This document shows, piece by piece, positions 22,991 through 31,967 of a DNA stretch of 64,000 nt; positions within the stretch are counted from its first letter, which is position 1; each line of letters begins with the position of its first letter. The stretch lies in NCBI GenBank assembly GCA_948567375.1, contig OX419762.1, positions 26,428,608 to 26,492,607 of the forward strand, given 5' to 3'. The notes beneath the pieces are model-generated. The model was given only the letters and a program-made list of their open reading frames with translations, was not told the DNA's origin and ran no database searches. The position numbers and the translations under genes are program-made. The DNA is from Lunularia cruciata (Eukaryota > Streptophyta > Marchantiopsida > Lunulariales > Lunulariaceae).

Positions 22991-24679
22991 TCCCAAAACT
23001 CCCCCAGTGGTCAAAAATTCTAAACCCCTTCTTTTGGGACTCAATCTCTTGGAAATTTATCCTTTAGTCTCTTTACTTTTGACAAATGGAACCCACAACT
23101 CCACCTTGAAGCTTATGAGCAAAAATTCAGGCATTCTCCAACTATAAAAGCACATAAAATTGTCAAGTCCTAGACATGTATGTAAGTAAGCACCAAAAGG
23201 ATTTGAGTTTCTCATCACCAACTCCATGAATATTGCCTCAAAATGTCCCACCATCTAGTCCTCATAAGCCATCACAGTGTAAAATCTGAAGCTTGATGAG
23301 AAAATGATTTGGGAGTGGCAAATCGGGAGCATGGGACATCTAATGCTCAAATGCCTCCTCCGATGCTCTAACACTCGCGCTCTACTACAACTCTCACTCC
23401 CAACATCCTCCTTCCCCTCAAGACTCCTTGACTAAAAACAACATCCTCTCTGTCTCTCCACTCTCCTTCACCTATATACATTAAAGCCCTTGAATATGAT
23501 AAGATCATAACACATGTGGCAAATCACATACATGTATATAGATTGATTGCAATGTCTTATTTGGAGGATCTATCATACAACCTACTCCACTAATGTGGAG
23601 ATAACCATGATAGTTTATTTTTTACGGGCTACGTAAACCACAACACAACATCATGACCTCTCTTCTTTTTGCCAACATTGATTCTTCTTAAGCATCATAC
23701 CATGTGAGTGCTTTGTTGGTCAAGTACCCACATGCAAACATGCATATGGCATGCTTGGTGATCTTTCTTGAGAACAATTGGAAGTATTGATCCATTCTTG
23801 AGATCCAATTCTCCACTATTCCTATAGAATGATGACCCACCCTTGTAAGGCTCAATATTGCAGGTTTTCTTCATCCATAGTAGCAATGTGGCTTCATTGT
23901 TGACCAGGTTCAATGTCATTGACATGAGTGCCTCTCCAAGTACTTCAATCACAAGTATTGGATTTTAAGATGGTTCTCCTTCTTGCATTGCCTGATCATT
24001 CTTGAAGGTTTGTACTTGCTTTTTTAATGCCTCTATAGTCATCTTGATCTCTCAAAACTTGTTCAACATCCCCTTTCATTCTTTGCATCAACTCTTGCAA
24101 CTATGGATCCATGGTTCTTGCAAACACTCAATTGCTACTTCCTACTTCAATAGAGAGTTAATATGATTACTCGGGAGGGTGCACAAACTATTGGGACTTC
24201 AAAATTTATCACTCGTTGATAATATTCCTCACCAAAATTCTTGATTGTGAAATCCCTAAACATTCATTTTGGTCTAACTACATAATGAATTTCTACTTGC
24301 GCATTGAAAGGAAGAGGATTTGAGACATTCAGATCCATCACAAAAAATGTACATTGTCAAATCACACTCTCTAGTATAAATCACTATAGGTAGAATCACC
24401 AGGTTTGGTGAATTCATCATTATGTCCATGAACTCTATTCCAAAATGATAAACAAGATATACTCTCACTTGTTTTCACTAGATGTACATGACCTTGATTT
24501 GAAACAAATTCAAGAATAGAAAATACTATGCAGGAAATTATCCTCCAAGAGCCTCCATCCCATCCTCTCTAAAACATTCTTAACCTATCAATTGCTCTAT
24601 GGTTTTTTTTTCTCCCCAAAATTACTCAGTCTCAATAGCTCATGTTCTTCCAAGAGGGGTGATCCACTCTCTTAGATTG
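22991..24679 (-). other. 5' untranslated/leader part of the nested family 2 element
   Basis: About 1.7 kb between the PBS and the shared leader module. Only short frames occur (for example 23952-23695 and 24468-24274), without recognised motifs. A Gag N-terminal domain would be expected somewhere here, but I cannot identify one. Confidence 0.4.
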
Positions 24680-24700
24680 AAATACCTGCTCTAATAACAT
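24678..24700 (-). promoter_or_regulatory. tRNA-iMet-type primer-binding site, nested family 2 element
   Basis: Minus-strand text next to the 5' LTR is tgttattagagcaggtattt, two substitutions from the plant iMet PBS core TGGTATCAGAGC. Its place directly inside the LTR end fixes the element's orientation as minus. Confidence 0.7.
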
Positions 24701-25272
24701 TGTAATGTTTTGAAGATAGTAGAGAAACATCAAAGAGAAAACACAAGTTTCACATTCAAAATTTGATGCCCCAAAGGAGCACCTTGGCTTCATTATATAG
24801 AAAAACAAAGACACTCAATGGAAACATAACTTGTGGATCAGATACATGGATTTATGACATGTCATTGATCTACACCTTAGATTAGATGCATGCATGGATG
24901 ACCTCTGGTCCTATCTGGTTGGTCAAACCAATATTGACCAAAGGGAATTTTTAGAGAACTTTTTTGTAGGAATCTCCAAATTATATAGGTGAGGTACCAT
25001 TGAAAAGCTCTTGATGAAACAAACAAGGGGAGTGAAGGCCAACCTTTTTTTCTTGGGGACATCTGTACATTTTTGAGGTCTAATTCATCCATTTAGGTCT
25101 TCAAATTGCCTCTTAAGATTTAAGGCATATATTGGTGTATGCACTATTAGTAAAGGTACTCTTTTGATAATATCTCTATCTGATCTATTTATTATATCAT
25201 ATATAACATCTTTCTAGACGTAACTAAACCAAATTTCACGTCTAGATCTTATGTCTAGCTATTGGTATTACG
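24701..25272 (-). repeat. 5' LTR of the nested family 2 element
   Basis: Starts tgtaatgttttgaagatag and ends ctattggtattacg. Partner of 16994-17575. The terminal A to G change is a point mutation at the LTR edge. Family 1 LTR text resumes at the next base. Confidence 0.85.
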
Positions 25273-25792
25273 GATAGTTGCAAATCAAATGATGATGAGT
25301 ACCTCCCTACCCCTTGTATATATATTTGTGAAATAGTTATGCACCAAAATTACTAATTGTTGAAGTAACTCAAGTTATTAGGCTAAAAGTCTAAAGTCTA
25401 AAGGAATATCTATACTCATGGGAATATTCTCCTAAACATGTGGTCCTATCTTGACCCAACCACTAAGTCAAGGATTCCTTCACATGGGCTATCCTTGGCT
25501 ATAAAAGAATCTGAAGTATAAAGGCTTGTGGGTCCAAAATTTCTCAACTCTTTCTTCAATGCCAATCACCTAAGATTAATACCAAGTCAATACACTAGAA
25601 TCCAAATTAATGATGTTCATCTTTTCTACTTCTTCTAAAGTAAGGTCCCCTCTATTTTAGCTATGACTAACTTTAGCTAATCATAACTAATGTAAAACCA
25701 TTCTTTATCTCTATATAAATAATATCTCTCAAGTACTTGTAATATCAAACTAAATATCAAAATAGTACATACATGCACAAATAGGTGTTACA
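25273..25792 (-). repeat. 5' LTR of family 1 copy A, second piece
   Basis: Continues the LTR interrupted at 16993 (gatagttgcaaatcaaatg...) to the end ataggtgttaca. Together the two pieces give about 680 bp, the family length. Confidence 0.85.
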
Positions 25793-26570
25793 ATTCCAAA
25801 GTAGCAATTTTGTGAGTAGAGTTGCTTTGGATATGCAACATTGGTGGAAGTAATTGTGACAATTAAGTAGTTTAGGTAGATTTTGTAACCTCTAAGTGAT
25901 CTGACTACTTAGAGCAATCATTCAAAGTGTTTTTTTATTAAGTAGTGAATAAAAGATGAAGAAAGCAAAGTGCTAATAGAATGAAGTTGTTTTTCTTAAT
26001 TTTGAGTGTCAATCGAATGCCTTTCTTTGTGAATGTATGAAGAAATTCAGATTGCAAGTGAAGGAGTGTTGGATATTAGACTCTATAGCTCTAAATTCCT
26101 TTTTTGTGTGATTTTGAGTAGAGCACATTCAAAGCAATGCCTTGACGGATCATTGTGAACTATAGTGTTGTTGGTATTTGGCATTTGAAACCTTACTCAA
26201 GAACCTAATGCAAAGTCACTTTGAACTTAAAAAATGTACCTTTGTTAGAGGGATGGGATACAATTCCAAGGCAAAGTCTTTGTGTGACAAAGTAGACATC
26301 ATTGTACCAATTGAATCATCACAATTTATGTAAATTTGGACATGAATTGAAGAATTGTGATTTTTAGTGACAAGCATTTGTGGCAAAACCTCTTATGGGT
26401 GTTTACTACACTCTTCTAGGGGTTGTTTATGTCCAAGAGTTTAAAGATGTAATCAAAAAAACTATTAAGTCACTTTCACTTTGTATTTGAGCATTCTTAA
26501 CCTATAACTTTGTGGGAGCAAACAATTACTGGCACATTATTGCAAAAGTGATATTTATTGAGTTGTCACA
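25793..26570 (+). repeat. LTR end of a fourth element (family 4), also the duplicated flank
   Basis: This is the target into which family 1 copy A inserted; its first 165 bp is repeated at 9887-10052. It ends gagttgtcaca and is followed within 8 bases by a primer-binding-site-like sequence, so the stretch reads as the 3' part of a plus-strand LTR. The LTR's own start is not visible. Confidence 0.45.
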
Positions 26571-26577
26571 TGATTTT

Positions 26578-26595
26578 TGGCACCATTGTTGGGGA
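26578..26595 (+). promoter_or_regulatory. tRNA-Asp-type primer-binding site, family 4
   Basis: tggcaccattgttgggga differs by three transitions from TGGCGCCGTTGCCGGGGA, the site complementary to the plant tRNA-Asp 3' end that is typical of Tat/Athila elements. It directly follows the LTR-like end TCACA. Confidence 0.6.
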
Positions 26596-26639
26596 TACAA
26601 CCCTTGGAAGTGGGAGAATACAAAGTAGAGTTGGATGCC

Positions 26640-27175
26640 AAATATCCATCAAATATGAATGTTTGCATCAAGAGAGAAAAGAGAAGAGAGTGTGCATAGA
26701 ATAAAGCTGCAACATGAGGAATAAGATCACCAGAAGATCCAACTCACCATTGAACCAATGGAGAAGAAAGTGTTTTGGGATTTGAAACTTATTCATAATG
26801 TACAAGATGCCTTGAGAAAACTCAAACAACAAAAACAAGAACTTGGCTGGAGGGATCTATTTATGCCACCTCACCACATACAAAAGACAATACTAGACAA
26901 ACATATTTGTTGAGATATAGTATACTAACTTCACCAAAGACAAAGAATGGAGCAAGTTACTTGAGAGATCTGATTCAGGATAAGACTACACAAATCTTGA
27001 CGGAGGAGGAGTGCTGATACATCTTACATGATATCTCTTGATCAGTTTAGTAGGACCTCAAAGAAAATTCAATGATATTGACACCCTACCATAACCTTAG
27101 GTCAATGAAGAGGAAACCTCCTTAGAAGTACCTCCATTGAAATTGGTACCTTGGGAGGCTTGGCCCAAATTCAAA
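26640..27175 (+). pseudogene. Family 4 internal remnant with a helical, Lys/Gln-rich frame
   Basis: Short plus-strand frames read QDALRKLKQQKQELGWRDL and, near the end, LEVPPLKLVPWEAWPKF. They resemble the charged helical stretches of the coiled-coil pseudogenes at 5-9 kb and 47 kb. The sequence is cut at 27184 by a family 1 LTR. No known domain. Confidence 0.3.
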
Positions 27176-27183
27176 GTAGGACA

Positions 27184-27865
27184 TGTAATGCACATTTTTG
27201 CATGTATGTGCTATGGTGATAGTTTGTTTGGTATTATAAGTACTTGAGATATTATTTCTATAAAGATAAAGGATGGTTCTACATTAGTCATGATTAGCTA
27301 AAGTTAGTCATAACTGAGATAGAGGGGACCTTACTTTAGAGGAAGTGAAAAAGATGAGCACCACTTTTTGGGGTTCTAGTGTATTGACTTGGTATTATTT
27401 CTAAGTGTTTGGCTTTGAGGAAAGAGTTGAGAACTCTTAGACCCACAAGCCTTTTTGTTTTGGATTCTTCTATAATTCAAGGAAAGCCCATGTAAAGGAA
27501 TCCTTGACTTAGTGATCAAGATAAGACTACAAGCTTAGGAGAATATTCCCATGAATATGGATATTCCTTTAGCCTTTTGGCTTTATTTGACTTTCAGCCT
27601 AGTAACTTGAGTTACTCAAGTAATTAGTAACTTTTGTATGTAACTATTTCACAAGTATATAAACTAGGGGTGAGAAGGTACTCATCATCTTTTGATTTGT
27701 AACTATCTCTTTCTCATTGAGTTCTCTAGGGAGCAATAGTTTGAGTCTTAGAGTGTTAGCCTTGGAGGAGTATGATGGGTTTGCGTTCCTTGCCTTCTTA
27801 GTCCATGGTGCACTCCCATAGTTGCATCAGAGGTTCATCTTGAGTGAGAGACACACTAGCTTACA
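27184..27865 (+). repeat. 5' LTR of family 1 copy C
   Basis: Begins tgtaatgcacatttttgcat and ends agacacactagcttaca. About 680 bp, in the reverse orientation to copies A and B. It carries ctctatataaat-like sequence in reverse (atttctataaagataaagg), the probable LTR promoter area in the family. Confidence 0.85.
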
Positions 27866-28077
27866 TTTTTGGTTTTGTTATCGGGACCTCTCTAGAAGGC
27901 AAGATAATGTTCCATGTACAATTCTATGTTAGACAAAAGGATGTTATGAGATTTCACTTGGAAAGAACATTACGACAGGAGACAGCTAAACTTATGTTAG
28001 AGAACTTGGACCCATTTGTATACCTTGTAGTTCATTATGATGTCTTTGAGGTGATATTGTACACCTTGAACACATGA
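27844..28077 (+). CDS. Family 1 PBS-spanning leader ORF, copy C
   Basis: 77 codons from the last bases of the LTR across the PBS (27870-27886, tggttttgttatcggga), reading IMFHVQFYVRQKDVMRFHLE and DPFVYLVVHYDVFEV. Same frame and nearly the same length as in copies A and B. The function, if any, is unknown. Confidence 0.4.
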   Translation: MRDTLAYIFGFVIGTSLEGKIMFHVQFYVRQKDVMRFHLERTLRQETAKLMLENLDPFVYLVVHYDVFEVILYTLNT

Positions 28078-28724
28078 GAGGATTTGGAAAGATTGTATGA
28101 GGTGTATTGTAGATTTTGGGGATTCTGATGATTTTGGTCAAAATCTCAAGTTTGAGATCTAGACTTTAAATTTATACACATAATAGCTTGGGTAATCCAT
28201 CAATTAGCACATTGAAAAATATTGTGAGAGCTAGTACATGCACTGGACTAGAAGTTTTGAAAATTGATAAGGTAAACTGCTCCAAAAATTGCATGCTCTC
28301 TGGAAATTTGTACAAAGCATACCATTTCTTAAATTTTCAATGCATTTTTCTACAACTTTTCAAGACAATTTAGTGCATTGTATTATACCTTTGATCCAAG
28401 GAGTTAGAGAGAGATTTATTTTGTGCATAAAGTTATGAGGTTCTAAAGTGATAGGGATGGTTTTCAGACCAAAGCTGAAATATGTATGTTGAATAAAAAG
28501 ATGCTTAGGCCAAATGGCTCCATGAAAAGATTTGACATTTTTCAAGGAAGAATTCCCAGGGGTTGTTATTGATTGTGAAAAATTTCAGAGGACTGTGACA
28601 TACCAGTTGAGAGAATTTAGTGATATTGTGAGGAGTGATCAATTCTGTAGAGTTGGGGTCTCATGCATGAGGAGTGTGAGAACAATAAAAAGTATGTTTG
28701 AGTTTTTAGACCCATCTTGGAAAC

Positions 28725-29198
28725 ATGGAAGGTCACCAAGAGTGGAAATTGAGGCTATACAAGGTTTCCCAAGGGTTTGAGGTGATTATAGGGGTGGATT
28801 TGAGGAAAAGAGAGTTTAGAAGAAAATTTGAAGAGAGTATTGAGAGGATCCAAAAACATAAACCACTTGGAGGAAAGAGTGAATCTAAATGCTTTTTATG
28901 TGAAAAGAAAGGATATATGGCAAGTTCATGTCCACTGACCTTTGAGAGCAAGAAATTGAGGCAAAGGAGAGGCTTACTTGACTTGGGTCTGCATGTTGGA
29001 TCTTCTTCACCAAGATTGGGAGGAAGAAGATCTAAGACCAAGGAGTTGTGTGAGGTTTGTGGAGTGGAAGGACTTCCAAAAAGACATGAGTGTAGTGGAG
29101 TAGAAACACTTTTGGAGACCTTGGTGAGGGATTTTGGGGAGAGTCTTAGTAAAATTATAGAAATATTACCACCTTCATCAGCTAGTTCTCACGATTAA
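28725..29198 (+). CDS. Family 1 pre-gag zinc-motif ORF, copy C (longest)
   Basis: 157 codons, the most complete version. It runs from MEGHQEWKLRLYKVSQGFEV through a charged segment, then CFLCEKKGYMASSC (a CCHC knuckle with His changed to Tyr), then an Arg/Gly/Ser-rich region, then CEVCGVEGLPKRHEC (CX2CX8HXC), and ends in a short acidic helix (LLETLVRDFGESLSKIIEIL). It sits between the leader and gag on the same strand, about 200 bp before the gag start. No stop interrupts it although neighbouring gag is broken. It may be a nucleic-acid-binding accessory protein; this is inferred from the cysteine motifs only. Confidence 0.55.
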   Translation: MEGHQEWKLRLYKVSQGFEVIIGVDLRKREFRRKFEESIERIQKHKPLGGKSESKCFLCEKKGYMASSCPLTFESKKLRQRRGLLDLGLHVGSSSPRLGGRRSKTKELCEVCGVEGLPKRHECSGVETLLETLVRDFGESLSKIIEILPPSSASSHD

Positions 29199-29396
29199 TG
29201 ATGGAAATAATCTTTTAACTTATGAATAAACTATCCACGAGGGTTTGATTAATATGCAATATAGAATTTAATGTTGCTATAAGAATCTTGGAGCAACCTG
29301 ACCTTTTGTGTTCCTTAGGGTGGATTACTCTAAATGATGTTAATCATGTATATACTCTATTAGTTATAGAGAAAAGAAAGATAGTGAGTGATTAAG

Positions 29397-30459
29397 ATGA
29401 GGAAACTTTTGGTTTTCTTTGTCAAGGATGGAGAACACGTGAAGGATTTGGTGAAGACTTCAAGAGACATTGCATAGGAAAAAATGAGAGGAGGAAGAAT
29501 GATTAGGTCTCATTAGTACCAGATTTTTGTGAAGATTCAGCACTTACATGGTATGAATCAAATTACCAAAAGAGAGAGAGAGGAGATAGGCAACAAGAGT
29601 CTTGGGAGAGTTTGACTTCAGCACTCATTGAGAACTTTCTTCAAGATGAGAGTTATGAGAGATTGATGAGTGAGCTTACCTTTCTCAAACAAGGAGTGGA
29701 GAGAAAGTGACTGTCTATGAAGAAAGAGTGGAGAAGTTAGAGTCTAGATTTTGCATAATGTTGAGGAAAAATGAGGATGATGTAGAGACTACTATGATTG
29801 GCATAGGAGCTATGCTTAACAAAGAATTTTGTGGGAGGGTTGAGACCATAGATTAAAAGTAAGGTGAAATATGAGAAACCTTCTTCCAAGGTTGAAGGCT
29901 ATCAAGATTGCAATTTGTATGGAGGAGAGATTGGAGAGAAATGAGAGTGATTTAGTGGTGAAGGAGGTTGTGCATCATCCTCAAGGCTAAAAAACTCTTG
30001 ATACTTTGGTGGCAAGGGTTGCACCACAAGTAGTAGTTGCTCCTATTCTTGCACCTCCACCAAAAGATCCACTGCAAACCATCACAAAGCAACTTGCAAA
30101 TCTCAAGATCAATGTGGTGCAACTATGGTAGAAGAGAGAGGTAGATCAGAATGTTCTAGAAACTATCTATATAGAGGAGTTCAACCAGCCAAAAATTTCA
30201 ATGATAGAAATTGTTTTCGTTGTGGAGGAAAAGGCCACATGCAAAGGAATTGCCCAAATTCCACTCATTGTGGAGGAAGTGGTTATGAGAGAGCCATTAG
30301 GCAGAAAGAAGGAGGTAGTGAAACCCAAGGGGCTCCTAATCCAAAAAAAGGTGAGAGGATAGCATCCATAGATGTGGTTGAGGGCAAGTATGAGAAGGGG
30401 GAATGCTCAAACTCCAAGGGTCTTAATTTGGAGCTTTTGGCACAAGAGAAGAAGAGAGC
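29397..30459 (+). pseudogene. Gag of family 1 copy C
   Basis: Collinear with the gag of copy B: a start near 29397 (MRKLLVF-like), SALIENFLQDESYERLMSEL around 29610-29680, then frameshifts, then the frame opening at 30125 with an intact zinc knuckle CFRCGGKGHMQRNC at 30212-30253. The C-terminus LNLELLAQEKKRAL runs into the chimeric junction at about 30459. Single-base losses near 29690 and 29880 break the N-terminal half. Confidence 0.7.
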
Positions 30460-30602
30460 ATTGAACTTGTGTAGAACATATGGTCTATTGGAAAAGGTAC
30501 CACTATATGAAGAAACATGGGAGCTAGCAGCCAACTTGACCAAAGCACCAATGTTAATCCAATCTTTTGAGCAACAACTTTGTAACGAGGACGTTACGTC
30601 TT

Positions 30603-30617
30603 AAAAGGGGGGAGGTC
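30603..30617 (+). promoter_or_regulatory. Polypurine tract of the family 2 3' end
   Basis: aaaaggggggagg directly precedes the LTR start at 30618 and overlaps the end of the coding frame, the standard layout for a gypsy 3' end. Confidence 0.7.
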
Positions 30618-31206
30618 TATAATACAAGTAGCTAGATATATTATCTGGAGGTGAAAATTGGCTTAGTAACATCTAGAAGGATGTTGTGTACAATGGGTAA
30701 GGAAGATCAGGCAAAGGTGTTACCAAAAGAATACTTCTATTAATAGGGCAGAAGTTGAAAATAGCCTAAAATCTTTAGAGCCAATTTTGGAGGTCTAAAT
30801 GGATGAATTAGGCCTCAAAAATGAAAACAGTCTCCCCCCTAAGAAAGAATAGGCTTGCCTTTTACCCCCTTATTATTTGTCTCATTGAGATCTTTCCAAT
30901 GGTACCTCACTCCTGCAACTCTGAGCTCCCTACAAGAAGATTCACTAAAGATTCACTTTGATCAAACCCATTTGAGCAACTAGATAGGATAAGGATTGAC
31001 ATGTCACTCATCCAAACAACTAATCCAAGGATGGAGCTTGCTTACAGGTCACCAATCCATGTATCTGATCCAAGGGTGGAGCTTCCTTTGAGGAGATCCT
31101 CTTTGCTATATAATAAAGAGAAGATGCTCCTTTGGGGCATCGGAGTGTTAAGTGTGAAACTTTCATTTTCTCTCTTAGAGAGTTCTCTTGTCCTTGGAGT
31201 ATTACA
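30618..31206 (+). repeat. Family 2 3' LTR
   Basis: Starts tataatacaagtagctagat (family: TGTAATACCAATAGCTAG) and ends gtccttggagtattaca. It is the reverse-strand counterpart of 16994-17575, with many substitutions and small indels. It includes the tatataataaagag TATA-like stretch near 31107. Confidence 0.8.
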
Positions 31207-31209
31207 ATA

Positions 31210-31967
31210 ATGAAAGGAGTTATCATTGTGGTGGCACCTTTGGTCATGTCATCAAATAGCTCAATGACTCACTCTTGAAACATTCTGGTACAGCTCATCA
31301 ATTTCCATTTGCAAGCATGCTAGAAGAAGATTGCTTGATTTTGGTTCACATAGTTTGCTTACTTCAACTTGAATTATTTGATCACGGTTTTGGTGATGGT
31401 TCATAGAGTAGGGTCCTTCAGATCTTTGATCTTGTACCCATTTGTTGATTTCCCATCCACAAACAAGTCATCTATCCTCACCTTCAAATTCTTTCTTGGT
31501 TGACCATGTGGGATATCCATGTAGATTTCTCCAAATGGTGAGCAATTTGGACCTAATATTCATTGCCAATGATACTCAGCCCACATTTTTGGACTTCCTT
31601 TTAGTGATTTTCCGCTCAACAGCTTGGGATTATTGAAAATTTCTGTAACAAGGACACAACTGCAAGACTCCAATCCCATAGTAAGAAATCAATCTTCCAT
31701 TCTTTATACAATCATTCCAACAATACTTACACACTTACAAGTCTTGAGGGGTTTACTTATAATTTTGATAGCTTCTCCCTGTTTCAACTCAATTCTCCTC
31801 TTCGGAGCTCATCTCACCATGACAAAAATTTTGGACTCTTTGTCAATTTTATCACTAACAACCCCTCTTCCCTAGTCTCTCACATTCAGCACCTGGTTGA
31901 CAAAAAGGTATTTTCTACTGGCAGAGATGTTGAGTTCTTGCACGACATCACACAAATTGACAATCAT
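31210..31967 (-). pseudogene. Unknown protein frame broken by stop codons only
   Basis: Read from the minus-strand ATG at 31967, a single frame of about 250 codons runs to the family 2 LTR, interrupted by roughly ten stops and apparently no frameshift. Recognisable text includes NISASRKYLFVNQVLNVRD, then ESKIFVMVR, FGEIYMDIPHGQPRKNLKV and FVDGKSTNGYKIKDLKDP. I do not recognise the family. Decay by nonsense changes alone, mostly TGA and TAA, suggests C-to-T mutation of a once intact frame. It is probably truncated at 31206 by the element insertion. Confidence 0.4.

Larger units (their letters stand above)
16994..25272 (-). mobile_element. Family 2 Ty3/gypsy element (chromovirus-like), complete but decayed, nested in family 1
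   Basis: Bounded by LTRs 16994-17575 and 24701-25272, both starting TGTAAT on the plus axis and ending ATTACA (mutated to ATTACG at the right end). The flanks GATGA and GATAG look like an imperfect 5-bp target duplication. On the minus strand the order is LTR, PBS (iMet type), a long leader, gag, protease, RT, RNase H, integrase, chromodomain tail, polypurine tract, LTR. Stops and shifts occur throughout pol. It interrupts the family 1 5' LTR, so it is younger than that insertion. Confidence 0.85.
10053..25792 (-). mobile_element. Family 1 Ty3/gypsy element, copy A, split by a nested family 2 element
   Basis: Minus-strand element. Parts on the plus axis: truncated 3' LTR 10053-10332, internal 10333-16832, then 5' LTR in two pieces, 16833-16993 and 25273-25792. 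The internal region keeps, in minus-strand order, a PBS-spanning ORF, a zinc-motif ORF, gag, protease, RT, RNase H and integrase, all with stops or frameshifts. It is the only copy in the window that preserves the whole pol order. The family is a non-chromovirus gypsy by RT style (KEEIDKLKKVGFI, FIDDFCVYG) and by a PBS resembling tRNA-Asp. Confidence 0.8.
27184..30459 (+). mobile_element. Family 1 element copy C, 5' part only (chimera with family 2)
   Basis: Plus strand: LTR 27184-27865, PBS, PBS-spanning ORF, zinc-motif ORF and gag, all collinear with copies A and B. At about 30459, after gcacaagagaagaagagagca, the text leaves gag and becomes the chromodomain tail of family 2. No protease, RT, RNase H or integrase of family 1 is present. 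Confidence 0.8.
30460..31206 (+). mobile_element. Family 2 3' end (chromodomain tail, PPT, LTR) joined to family 1 gag
   Basis: Following family 1 gag in the same open frame, the residues YGLLEKVPLYEETWELAANL match the chromodomain end WKGxPxxExTWE, followed by MLIQSFEQQLC, as in the nested family 2 copy. The frame stops at 30604, then the PPT (aaaaggggggagg) and the 3' LTR follow. No other family 2 parts are present. Confidence 0.75.
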
